A stretch of 64,000 nt of DNA from positions 1,054,001-1,118,000 of the forward strand of contig CBDFML010000012.1 in assembly GCA_965249645.1 (NCBI GenBank), written 5' to 3'. A program made the position numbers and the translations under genes. The stretch's first letter is position 1, and each line of letters begins with the position of its first letter. Origin of the DNA: CAVOEB01 sp965249645 (GTDB lineage Bacteria > Pseudomonadota > Alphaproteobacteria > UBA828 > JAPUJA01). Positions 44,625 through 53,057 of the stretch are shown here, in pieces. A model generated the notes under the pieces. It was not told the origin of the DNA. It saw only the letters and a program-made list of their open reading frames with translations, and searched no databases.

Positions 44625-45455
44625 GGGTGTGGACTCAATTGATCCATAGTCTTATCGCGAAGATGTGGATCATGGCGAGGAAGTTGCGGCTGAGTTTTTC
44701 GAAGCGTGTTGCGAGCCTTCGCATGTCTTTCATGGTGCAGAAGAAGCGCTCGATGATGTTGCGCATTTTGTAAAGACCGACGTCATGGGAGATGGGCTCT
44801 TTGGCGTTGCTCTTTGATGGAATGACCGCCAGAGCCCCGTCATCGTCAATGAGCTGGCGGATGGCGCGTGAGCCGTAAGCCTTGTCGGCGACGACGGCAA
44901 GCGGCGCTCCGGCGCCTTCGAGAAGATCCGGCAGGACTTGACCGTCATGAACCTGACCGCCGGTGATGACAAAGCGCCGGGGACGACCGTGTTCATCGAC
45001 TACGGCGTGAACCTTGCTTGTGCGGCCGCCGCGTGAGCGGCCGATATCCTGCGCCAGTTCCCCCCTTTTGCGCCGGCTGCCGCGCGGTGAGCCTTGACGA
45101 TGGATGAGTCGATGAAGAACAGGCTGTCGCCGGAGTGTTCGGCAAGCCCATCGAAGATCGCCTTCCATATGCCGCGCCGTGCCCAGCGCGCATAGCGGTT
45201 GTAGATGGTGGTGCGCGGGCCGTAGCGCTCGGGCAGGTCGCGCCACGGGGCGCCGGTGCGCAGAATATAGAAAATTCCGTTCAAAACACGCCGATCGTCC
45301 ATACGCTTCGGACCACGTCCGCCCTTGGGCAAAAGCGGCTCGATCACCGCCCATTCTTCGTCTGACAAATCAAAGCGCATGATCAAACTCCTTTCCAAGA
45401 AGCTTGAATCACACTTCCACACTATGAATCAATAGGTTAAATTGGGTTCAGAACC
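44625..45455 (-). mobile_element. IS5-family (IS427-like) insertion sequence, copy 2
   Basis: An 831-bp element, same orientation and by-eye identical to copy 1, flanked by TA on both sides (CTAG at each junction). It lies just upstream of pdhA and forms the left boundary of a segment whose right boundary is copy 3. Confidence 0.93.
44635..45380 (-). CDS. IS5-family transposase, frameshifted orfA/orfB (copy 2)
   Basis: orfA runs from ATG 45380 to 45000 and orfB continues in the -1 frame to 44635. The A4G6 slip site is at 45060-45069. The predicted protein is the same as in copies 1 and 3, so all three copies may be active or recently placed. Confidence 0.9.
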
Positions 45456-45588
45456 TAGTTGCACGGGCACGTTGTTTTTCCACATTTTAGCAGCAAGAAT
45501 ATTACCGATGAAAAGAAATGGGGCACCGCGACGATGTTCGCGATGCCCCCAATTCCAAGCGTGGCCGAGCGACACCGGCCCACCCGCG

Positions 45589-46587
45589 TCAGTCCTTGTG
45601 GTTGTGCACCCAGTCGGCGACCAGGCAGATGATCTCGAACATGATCACCGAGGCGTTGATCGAAGTGATCTTCGAGGGATCGTCCTTGGTCGGCATGGGG
45701 CAGACCACATCGCCGCCGATAATGTTCATGCCGCGCATGCCGTGCAGGCAGCGCATGGCCTCCCACATGGTCAGACCCGGATAGCCCGGCTCGATGTTTG
45801 AGACCCCCGGCGCGTAGATGGGATCGAGGCTGTCGAGATCGAAGGTGACGTAGCACGGCTTGTCGTCGGGGATGCGCGAGCGGATCTCCTTGATCACCGC
45901 TTCGACACCCATCTGATCAAACTCGGTCTTGTAAATCACCCTATAGCCCGCGTCCTCGCTGTAATGATCCATGTCGAGCGAGCCCAGGTGGCCGCGCATG
46001 CCGATCTGAACGACCTTTTCGGCGTCGACCAGCCCTTCCTCGTTGATGAACATGCCCCAGGAGCCCGCCCAGTAGACGTTGCCCAGGACGTGGGGGGCGT
46101 CGTAGGTGTCGACATGGGCGTCGAAATGCACCATCGCAACGGGCTCGCCGCCACCGACCTTCGAGGTCGGACTGGCGATAGCGCGTAGGATGGGCAGCGG
46201 AATCGCGTGATCGCCGCCGATGGAGACCGGCCGGGCGCCCGCGTCATCGATCTTCTGGAACGCGGCTTCGATGTCCTTGATCGCCAAATCGTTGTTCATG
46301 GCGTGGGGCAGCGGCGTATCGCCGATATCGTTGATGGTGCAGAGCGACCAGGGATCGATCATGTATTCCTTGTGGCAGCGCCGATAGCCCATGGACATGT
46401 CGCGCACCGCGCGGGGACCCAGATGCTGGTCGCGCTCCGTGGTGCCGTTGCCCGAACTGTGGGGCACGCCGACCAGCGCGATATCGCAGTTGGCGGCGTC
46501 GGGATCGTGAGGGCAGCGGAACAGGGTGGGAATGCCGTACCAGTAGAGGTAGGGATCGAAAACTGTGCTATCGAGTTGTTTTCCCAT
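45589..46587 (-). CDS. Agmatinase/ureohydrolase-family enzyme
   Basis: A 332-aa binuclear-manganese hydrolase that removes urea from a guanidino compound. Metal motifs are SIGGDHAIPLP, MVHFDAHVDTYD and VTFDLDSLDPIYAPG. The substrate could be agmatine, guanidinobutyrate or another guanidino acid; insertions such as the region around SWGMFINEEGLVDAEK leave this open. It is divergent from the PhyH gene, with 176 bases between them, inside the IS-bounded segment. Confidence 0.88.
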   Translation of the reverse strand: MGKQLDSTVFDPYLYWYGIPTLFRCPHDPDAANCDIALVGVPHSSGNGTTERDQHLGPRAVRDMSMGYRRCHKEYMIDPWSLCTINDIGDTPLPHAMNNDLAIKDIEAAFQKIDDAGARPVSIGGDHAIPLPILRAIASPTSKVGGGEPVAMVHFDAHVDTYDAPHVLGNVYWAGSWGMFINEEGLVDAEKVVQIGMRGHLGSLDMDHYSEDAGYRVIYKTEFDQMGVEAVIKEIRSRIPDDKPCYVTFDLDSLDPIYAPGVSNIEPGYPGLTMWEAMRCLHGMRGMNIIGGDVVCPMPTKDDPSKITSINASVIMFEIICLVADWVHNHKD

Positions 46588-46763
46588 CTCGGTCTCTCCT
46601 TCGGTTCACAGACGGCGCGGGTGCAGCCTCTCCGGCCCCGGCCCGGTTTCGTCACTTGCAATGTCGCTCGACCGTCTCCCACCGGCAGTCTAGGCGAGGG
46701 CGTCCGCGCTCACAATGGGCGAGGGCTTCCCCCTCGCGCCCGAAATTGGATAAACTCACCGCC

Positions 46764-47582
46764 ATGACCCAATCGCTCGATCCGATCGCCGACCCCGCAG
46801 CGGCGGTTCAGCGCTTTGCCGCCGACGCCGATCCTCTTGGCGTGGCTGCATGCCTGACGGAGAAGGGGTTCGCCGTCGTCGAGGCTTGCGTGAGCGATGA
46901 GTTGGCGGATCGGGTGGCCAGCGAGCTGCGCCCCCATTTCGATAAGCTCGGGACCGAGGACCAGGGCGAATTCAACGGTTATACGACGCTTCGGATTTAC
47001 CAGATCCTGGCGCGTTCGCGCTCGTCCGCCAAGCTGATCGGCCACGACATGGTCGTGGGTGTTGCCGACGCGATCCTGCTGCCCCACTGCATCAATTACC
47101 GCATCGGGAGCTGCTCGGGCATCGAGATTTGGCCCGGCGAAGCAGCCCAGATGCTGCACCGGGACGATTCGATCTATCCCATGCATTTCGCCGGCGTCGA
47201 ATGGCAGATCAGCACCTTGTGGGCATTGACAGATTTTTCCGACGAAAACGGCGCGACCCACGTCCTGCCGGGCAGCCACGGCGGCTCGCTCCGGGTCGAT
47301 ACGGCCACTCAGGGTGACACCGTGCAGGCGGCGATGCCCAAGGGCTCGCTGCTGCTCTATCTGGGCTCGACCTATCACGGCGGCGACGCCAACAAGGCGG
47401 GCGAGCCGCGCATGGGACTGGTCAACACCTATTCGGTCGGCTGGCTGCGCCAGGAGGAGAACCAGTACCTGTCAATTCCGCGCGAGACTATGGACAGCTA
47501 TCCGAAGAAAATCCGCGACCTGATGGGCTACCGACCCCACGGACCTTTCCTCGGCACCTGGGGAGAATACAAGGGCGATTAG
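46764..47582 (+). CDS. Phytanoyl-CoA dioxygenase (PhyH) family protein
   Basis: About 272 aa from ATG 46764. This Fe(II)/2-oxoglutarate oxygenase has the iron ligands H-x-D in MLHRDDSIYPMHF and a distal His in STYHGGDANKAG, with R in GEPRMGLVNTYS for 2-oxoglutarate. Such enzymes hydroxylate unactivated carbons. Its neighbours are a ureohydrolase and a kinase/aminotransferase fusion, so an amine or amino acid may be the substrate. A perfect hairpin follows its stop. Confidence 0.85.
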   Translation: MTQSLDPIADPAAAVQRFAADADPLGVAACLTEKGFAVVEACVSDELADRVASELRPHFDKLGTEDQGEFNGYTTLRIYQILARSRSSAKLIGHDMVVGVADAILLPHCINYRIGSCSGIEIWPGEAAQMLHRDDSIYPMHFAGVEWQISTLWALTDFSDENGATHVLPGSHGGSLRVDTATQGDTVQAAMPKGSLLLYLGSTYHGGDANKAGEPRMGLVNTYSVGWLRQEENQYLSIPRETMDSYPKKIRDLMGYRPHGPFLGTWGEYKGD

Positions 47583-47590
47583 AGCTTTAT

Positions 47591-47621
47591 CCGATTAGCT
47601 TTACGCAACAAAGCTAATCGG
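47591..47621 (+). terminator. Perfect 12-bp hairpin after the PhyH gene
   Basis: CCGATTAGCTTT (47591-47602) and AAAGCTAATCGG (47610-47621) pair around a 7-base loop, 8 bases past the stop. No T-run follows. It also lies between convergent genes. The remainder of 47622-47769 holds nothing recognised. Confidence 0.65.
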
Positions 47622-47769
47622 CGTTCAGTCGCCACTCAGGCTTTCGCCGCATAAGCGGCAGCCCGCCGAGGAAAGTTCCTAGGCCGCGTCCGCGGCAGGC
47701 GCGGGTCCGCGAAATCGAAAGATTTCCACATTTGAATTTCGCGCTGGAGTCGGCGCGCCCTCGGGAGGC

Positions 47770-50133
47770 TCACATCTCCGAGAGCGCCTGGTCCATGACC
47801 CCGATCAGGATGTCGGCGTGCTCGGGCCGGAAGCTGAGGTTGGGGCGGATCTTGAAAATATTTCCAAAGTGGCCTTCCTGGCCCGTGAGCACGCCCAGCT
47901 CGCGCATCCGATTCATGATCCGTTCCATCTCGGCGCGCGCCGGCTCGCGGCTCTCGCGATCCTTGACAATATCGACGCCGGCGACCAGGCCGCGGCCCCG
48001 GACGTCGCCGATCAGCGGATATTTGTTCATCAGCCCGCGCAGGCCCTCGCGCAAATATTCGCCGGTGGTGCGCGCCCGCTCGACCAGACCCTCGCGCGCG
48101 ATCACGTCGAGCACCGCGGAGCCGGCGGCGCAGGCCACGGGATTGCCGCCGAAGGTGGAGAACAGGCCCGTCGCGTTGCCGAAGGCGTCGCGAATCTCGG
48201 GCGTGGTAACGACGACGCCGAGCGGAATGCCGTTGCCCACGGGCTTGCCCAAGGTGACGATGTCAGGCTGCGCGCCGTGAGACTCGAAGCCCCACATATG
48301 GGTGCCGGGGCGGCCGAAGCCGAATTGGACTTCGTCGGCGATGAACACGCCGCCCGCGGCCCGGACCTTTTCGGTGACCAACCGCAAATAGTCCTTCGGC
48401 ACCTCGGGTACGCCGTTGCTGAGGAACGAGGTGTCGATCATGACGCAGGCGGTGCCCAAGCCCGCTTCGTCGAGCTCGGCGATGGCGCGATCGGCGTCGG
48501 CCGCGTATTTTGCCGCCAGGTCGGGCTCGCCCTCGCGGTACACCCCGCGGTAGGGATCGGGCGCCAGGAGCGCACGCATATGGGGCTCGAGCGCCTTGCC
48601 ATGGTGGGGCGAGAAGGCGGTGAGCGCCTCGGTGATGCCGTGATAGGCATCTTCCATGATGATGCCGCCGCGCTTGCCCGTCAGGAACCGGGAAATCTGC
48701 CAGGCGACGTCGTTGGCCTCGCTGCCCGAATTGACGAACATGCAGGCGCCCAGCTCGCCCGGGAAGGTGTCGGCAAGCTGCTCGGCGTAATCGACGATGA
48801 CGCGGTAGAGATAGCGGGTGTTGGTCGCCAGCGCCGCCATCTGGCGCCCGACCGCCCGGGCCACGTGGGGGTGAGAATGCCCCACCGTGGGCACGTTGTT
48901 GTAGCCGTCGAGCATGGCCCGGCCGTTGGCGTCGTAGAGCCACGGCCCCCGGCCCCGCTCGACATGGACCGGCTTGTCGTAGAACAGCATAAGATGCTCG
49001 CCCAGCATGTTGTGACGACGCGCAAGCAAGGCGTCTGCCTCGTCGGTCTCAGGCGTCTCAGCGTCGCCCATGGGACAGTAGGGCGGATAGCAGATGGCTC
49101 GGCGCAGGCGCGCGCGCGTAGCCTCACGCCCGATGCTCATCAGCTGCTCTATCGACTCGCCGCAGACCGGCTCCAGCTCGTGCAGATAGACCGGCTGATC
49201 GGGGGTTTCGGCGCGCCGCCAGGCGATGATGGTCAGGGTCTGGACGTAGCGCGCCAGCACCAGATCGTAGACCAAGTCGACTTCGTCCTCCTCGAGCGCG
49301 AGCCCGGAATCGTAACCCACCACGCCCGCCTCCATCAGGGCAAGCCGGTCATCCACCGCCGGGCGCAGAAAATCGAGCAGCAGGGCCGGCTCGTTGATCA
49401 GGGGTGCGAACATCATATCGCCGAAATCGATGATCCCCGTGACCCGGTTGGTATCGGGATCGACCACCAGGTTGGCGCCGCCCGCATCGGCGTGGATGAC
49501 CTGATGGCGCAGCCCCGCGAGACGGGGGGCGACCTCGGCCGCGAAGTGATCGAGCGCCGTTTCGGCGGCTTTTCGCGAGGCCTTGTCCGCAATATGGCGG
49601 GTGTGGGGCCGCAGATTGGCCGCCCGGCTCAGATCCCACGGGTGGGGATTGGCCGCGGCGGGATGGAAGAAGCCGCGCAGAGCCAAATCGAGGCGCGCGG
49701 CGCTCGCGCCCACGTCATGAAACAGGTCCGGCGTCAGGGCCGCATCCTCGAGCATGGTTCCCGGCAAGAAACTCACCGCCCGGACCATATGGCGCGAACC
49801 GTCCGGTCCCTCGACCCAGCGCACCGCCTCGCCCTCGGCGTTGCGCAGGACGCGGGGCACGGGCAAGCCCGGATCCTGACGCTCGATATGTTCGAGCGCG
49901 CGGATCTGGAAATCGATGACGTCTTCCGCCTCGTCGGCATTGGAAATCTTGAGCACCCAGGCGCTACCGTTTTCGCGCACCTTGAAGTTCTGGTCGCGCT
50001 CGCTGACCAGCGCCGTGAATTCGCCCTCAAGAGCGAACTCCTGCTTGGCGATGCGGCGCGCAAAATCCTCGGAAAAGGCCGGCGGATTGCGATCCATGAA
50101 CTTGATGCCGGTGCCTTTGTCGCTGCTCGTCAT
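47770..50133 (-). CDS. Fusion of an APH/HYKK-type kinase and a class-III aminotransferase-like phospho-lyase
   Basis: A 787-aa two-domain protein. Residues 1 to about 340 are a phosphotransferase of the hydroxylysine-kinase type: GEFTALVSERDQNFKV, then VIHADAGGANLVVD and IIDFGDMMFAPL for the catalytic Asp and Mg site. Residues about 355-787 are a PLP class-III aminotransferase: NVPTVGHSHPHV, MFVNSGSEANDVAW, FIADEVQFGFGRPGTHMWGF and the PLP lysine in TLGKPVGNGIPLG. This resembles the ETNPPL/PHYKPL phospho-lyases fused to their kinase. It would phosphorylate a hydroxy-amine and then eliminate phosphate and ammonia. The substrate could be hydroxylysine or ethanolamine. Confidence 0.85.
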   Translation of the reverse strand: MTSSDKGTGIKFMDRNPPAFSEDFARRIAKQEFALEGEFTALVSERDQNFKVRENGSAWVLKISNADEAEDVIDFQIRALEHIERQDPGLPVPRVLRNAEGEAVRWVEGPDGSRHMVRAVSFLPGTMLEDAALTPDLFHDVGASAARLDLALRGFFHPAAANPHPWDLSRAANLRPHTRHIADKASRKAAETALDHFAAEVAPRLAGLRHQVIHADAGGANLVVDPDTNRVTGIIDFGDMMFAPLINEPALLLDFLRPAVDDRLALMEAGVVGYDSGLALEEDEVDLVYDLVLARYVQTLTIIAWRRAETPDQPVYLHELEPVCGESIEQLMSIGREATRARLRRAICYPPYCPMGDAETPETDEADALLARRHNMLGEHLMLFYDKPVHVERGRGPWLYDANGRAMLDGYNNVPTVGHSHPHVARAVGRQMAALATNTRYLYRVIVDYAEQLADTFPGELGACMFVNSGSEANDVAWQISRFLTGKRGGIIMEDAYHGITEALTAFSPHHGKALEPHMRALLAPDPYRGVYREGEPDLAAKYAADADRAIAELDEAGLGTACVMIDTSFLSNGVPEVPKDYLRLVTEKVRAAGGVFIADEVQFGFGRPGTHMWGFESHGAQPDIVTLGKPVGNGIPLGVVVTTPEIRDAFGNATGLFSTFGGNPVACAAGSAVLDVIAREGLVERARTTGEYLREGLRGLMNKYPLIGDVRGRGLVAGVDIVKDRESREPARAEMERIMNRMRELGVLTGQEGHFGNIFKIRPNLSFRPEHADILIGVMDQALSEM

Positions 50134-50240
50134 TGCCCTGCTGCCTTTGTGGTGTACTAGCGGATAAAGACCGGCGGCAGTCTAGGCGAACGGCTCCGCG
50201 ACCACAACGACGCAGCAGCTCGCGTCAGTGAAAATCACTA

Positions 50241-51071
50241 GGGTGTGGACTCAATTGATCCATAGTCTTATCGCGAAGATGTGGATCATGGCGAGGAAGT
50301 TGCGGCTGAGTTTTTCGAAGCGTGTTGCGAGCCTTCGCATGTCTTTCATGGTGCAGAAGAAGCGCTCGATGATGTTGCGCATTTTGTAAAGACCGACGTC
50401 ATGGGAGATGGGCTCTTTGGCGTTGCTCTTTGATGGAATGACCGCCAGAGCCCCGTCATCGTCAATGAGCTGGCGGATGGCGCGTGAGCCGTAAGCCTTG
50501 TCGGCGACGACGGCAAGCGGCGCTCCGGCGCCTTCGAGAAGATCCGGCAGGACTTGACCGTCATGAACCTGACCGCCGGTGATGACAAAGCGCCGGGGAC
50601 GACCGTGTTCATCGACTACGGCGTGAACCTTGCTTGTGCGGCCGCCGCGTGAGCGGCCGATATCCTGCGCCAGTTCCCCCCTTTTGCGCCGGCTGCCGCG
50701 CGGTGAGCCTTGACGATGGATGAGTCGATGAAGAACAGGCTGTCGCCGGAGTGTTCGGCAAGCCCATCGAAGATCGCCTTCCATATGCCGCGCCGTGCCC
50801 AGCGCGCATAGCGGTTGTAGATGGTGGTGCGCGGGCCGTAGCGCTCGGGCAGGTCGCGCCACGGGGCGCCGGTGCGCAGAATATAGAAAATTCCGTTCAA
50901 AACACGCCGATCGTCCATACGCTTCGGACCACGTCCGCCCTTGGGCAAAAGCGGCTCGATCACCGCCCATTCTTCGTCTGACAAATCAAAGCGCATGATC
51001 AAACTCCTTTCCAAGAAGCTTGAATCACACTTCCACACTATGAATCAATAGGTTAAATTGGGTTCAGAATC
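50241..51071 (-). mobile_element. IS5-family (IS427-like) insertion sequence, copy 3
   Basis: An 831-bp element in the same orientation as the others. The only difference I found is at the right end (GAATC at 51067-51071, GAACC in copies 1 and 2). TA flanks both sides. The right end is 17 bases past the ftsB stop codon. Confidence 0.93.
50251..50996 (-). CDS. IS5-family transposase, frameshifted orfA/orfB (copy 3)
   Basis: orfA starts at 50996 and ends at 50616, and orfB continues to 50251. The slip site is at 50676-50685. The protein sequence is the same as in the other two copies. Confidence 0.9.
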
Positions 51072-51088
51072 TAGGAAAATGCGGCGCG

Positions 51089-51415
51089 CTAGTGGGTGGT
51101 GAGGGTGTCGGTGTAGACCACCACTTCGTCGGCGCGCGCCAGGCTCAGCATGTAGCGCGCCCGCTCGTCGAGCATGTCGGGATCGAGGCCGTCGGGCCGC
51201 AACAGCGCAACCTTGCGCTCAAGCCCCGCGCGCTCGACGGCGGTAACCTCGAGGGCGATATGCGCCTCGGCAAGCTGGTCGGAGAGTTTGATCCAGGAGA
51301 GCAGGCCACGGTCGCCCTGGATGGCGTGATAGCCGAAATAGACCAGCAGAAGCGCACAGCAGGCCGGAATGATACGGCCCCGGCAGCGCTTCAAAATGTC
51401 CCCCACTCGCGTCAT
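51089..51415 (-). CDS. ftsB: Cell-division protein FtsB (DivIC family)
   Basis: A 108-aa bitopic protein with a short basic N-terminus, one membrane helix (IIPACCALLLVYFGYHAI), and then a periplasmic coiled coil (LSDQLAEAHIALEVTAVERAGLERKV) and the family tail MLDERARYMLSLARADEVVV. It bridges FtsL and FtsQ in the divisome. It normally sits between eno and pdhA; both neighbours have been pushed away by insertions. Confidence 0.9.
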   Translation of the reverse strand: MTRVGDILKRCRGRIIPACCALLLVYFGYHAIQGDRGLLSWIKLSDQLAEAHIALEVTAVERAGLERKVALLRPDGLDPDMLDERARYMLSLARADEVVVYTDTLTTH

Positions 51416-51437
51416 GGGGGTAAGTGAATCACAGCCG

Positions 51438-51462
51438 ATTCCATAGCGTCAATGGAATTTTT
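51438..51462 (+). terminator. Hairpin plus T-run upstream of ftsB
   Basis: ATTCCAT (51438-51444) and ATGGAAT (51452-51458) pair around a 7-base loop and run into TTTTT on the plus strand. No plus-strand gene ends here, so it may stop antisense readthrough or be an operator for ftsB. Confidence 0.4.
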
Positions 51463-51661
51463 CCAAACGAGTCAAAGGGATGCGTGATTTTTCTCGCAAG
51501 CTGAGTCATAGGCCGTTGATTTGATTCGACAATCCGCTCGCTGAATCGCGGCAAGATTTTTTACCCCGGGAACACCCTTGCGCGGCGATTTCGAATGACC
51601 CTTTGCGGCTCTGCTCTTATAACCATCGGACCCGTTCAGACTCGCGTCCGAGAGGTAAGCC

Positions 51662-52030
51662 ATGAAAGTCGATATCGTGAAGCAGGCCGCCCAGGTTCCC
51701 TCTTCCGAACTGGGCGACCCCGTCGCCGCGGGCACGCCGATCGGCGAGCCGGTCGCGCAGATGTCAACGCTGGTCCTGCAAACAAGCGAGGACGGCGACA
51801 CCGCCGCCGGCATCTGGGAATACACGCCGGGCAAATTTCGCCGCGCGGTCAAGCAAGCGGAGATGAGCCATTTTCTCGCGGGCCGCTGCAGCTTCACTCC
51901 CGAAGGCGCCGAGACCATCGAGATCCGGCCCGGCGACATGGTGTATTTCCCCTCGAACAGCCAGGGCGTGTGGGACATCGAGGAGACAGTGCGCAAGACC
52001 TTCTTCGTCTGCTACCCGAAGAGCGAGTAG
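51662..52030 (+). CDS. Cupin_3 (DUF861) protein
   Basis: A 122-aa cupin. The core ISxW-like segment is GIWEYTPGKFRRAV, followed by EMSHFLAGRCSFTPEGAETIEIRPGDMVYFPSNSQG (positions 51859-51966), with the family C-terminus WDIEETVRKTFFV. GAGAGG precedes the ATG. Members include ureidoglycine aminohydrolase relatives and enzymes without known role. It starts the plus-strand pair in the ftsB-eno insertion. Confidence 0.82.
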   Translation: MKVDIVKQAAQVPSSELGDPVAAGTPIGEPVAQMSTLVLQTSEDGDTAAGIWEYTPGKFRRAVKQAEMSHFLAGRCSFTPEGAETIEIRPGDMVYFPSNSQGVWDIEETVRKTFFVCYPKSE

Positions 52031-52132
52031 CCCCCGGCCCGACTTCTCCGAGGTTTCACGCGGCTTGCCGGGCCAATAAGCCCCGCTTAAGCTTGGCTCC
52101 AGACGCGCCAAACAACCGACGGGGAGACCACC

Positions 52133-53002
52133 ATGGGAAGCGTAACCTGCCTGGGGCTGGGGCTGATGGGCTCGGCCTTCGCCCGCTGCTTCATCCGCCA
52201 CGGCCACGACGTAACCGTGTGGAATCGGGATCCGGAGAAACGCAAACCCTTCGAGGGCCAGGCCAAGATTGCGGTCAGCCCCGCCGAGGCGGTAGCCGCG
52301 AGCGAGATCACCGCGGTCTGCGTCGCCGACTACGAGGCGAGCGATTCCTTCCTTCACACGGACGAGCTTGCAGCGACCGCAAAGAATACCTTGCTGTGCC
52401 AGTTCACCAGCGGCTCGGCGCCCGACGCCCGGGCGGGCCAGGCGTGGGCAAACGCGCGCGGGCTCGACTATCTCGATTGCTGCGTGCTGGGTTATCCGGC
52501 AGAGGTCGACACGGACGCAGGCTGGTTCTTCTTCTCCGGCCCTAAGCCGCTGTTCGACCGCTTTGCCGACGTGTTTAACACCATGAGCGGGAGCGTGACC
52601 TTCGTCGGCGAGTCCATCGGATCTGCAGCCGCCCTCGATTCAGCCCTGCTCGAGAGCTATTACATGGCGATGATCGGAGTCTATCACGCGGTCTCGATCT
52701 GCGATTCCGAAGGCATGGATCTCAACTACTACTTCGACGCCTTCAAGGAGATGTCGCCGCTGATCGGGATTTCCTCGGAGCTCGCGCGCACGCAGATCGC
52801 CGCGAACGACTACACGAGCACCGACGCGACACTCGACGTCCATGTTGCCGCCCAGGAGCATATCGTGACTGTGGCGGAAGCGAACGGCATCGACACGACG
52901 GTGCCCCGGTTCGTAATCGATCGCTGCAAGAAAGCGGTCGCGGCGGGCTTTGGAGCGAAAGAAATTGCCGCTGTGTTCGAGACGTTCAGGAAAGACGGCT
53001 AG
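52133..53002 (+). CDS. NAD(P)-dependent oxidoreductase, imine-reductase/beta-hydroxyacid-dehydrogenase type
   Basis: A 289-aa enzyme with the dinucleotide motif CLGLGLMGSAFARCF and VTVWNRDPEK, which favours NADP. Middle and C-terminal segments (QFTSGSAPDARAGQ, then FFFSGPKPLFDRF and LLESYYMAMIGVYHA) are closer to imine reductases than to hydroxyisobutyrate dehydrogenase, whose catalytic lysine is not evident. It would reduce an imine or oxidise a beta-hydroxy acid. Confidence 0.78.
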   Translation: MGSVTCLGLGLMGSAFARCFIRHGHDVTVWNRDPEKRKPFEGQAKIAVSPAEAVAASEITAVCVADYEASDSFLHTDELAATAKNTLLCQFTSGSAPDARAGQAWANARGLDYLDCCVLGYPAEVDTDAGWFFFSGPKPLFDRFADVFNTMSGSVTFVGESIGSAAALDSALLESYYMAMIGVYHAVSICDSEGMDLNYYFDAFKEMSPLIGISSELARTQIAANDYTSTDATLDVHVAAQEHIVTVAEANGIDTTVPRFVIDRCKKAVAAGFGAKEIAAVFETFRKDG

Positions 53003-53057
53003 AGAAGAATCCGTTCGACGCGACCGGATTACGCGCCGGCTTGTGGCGAAGCGCCCG

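Noticed and set aside
47818..50160. A 780-codon open frame on the plus strand opposite the kinase/aminotransferase gene
   Set aside because: It is an antisense shadow caused by high GC. The protein has no family motifs, while the minus-strand frame has complete kinase and PLP motifs.
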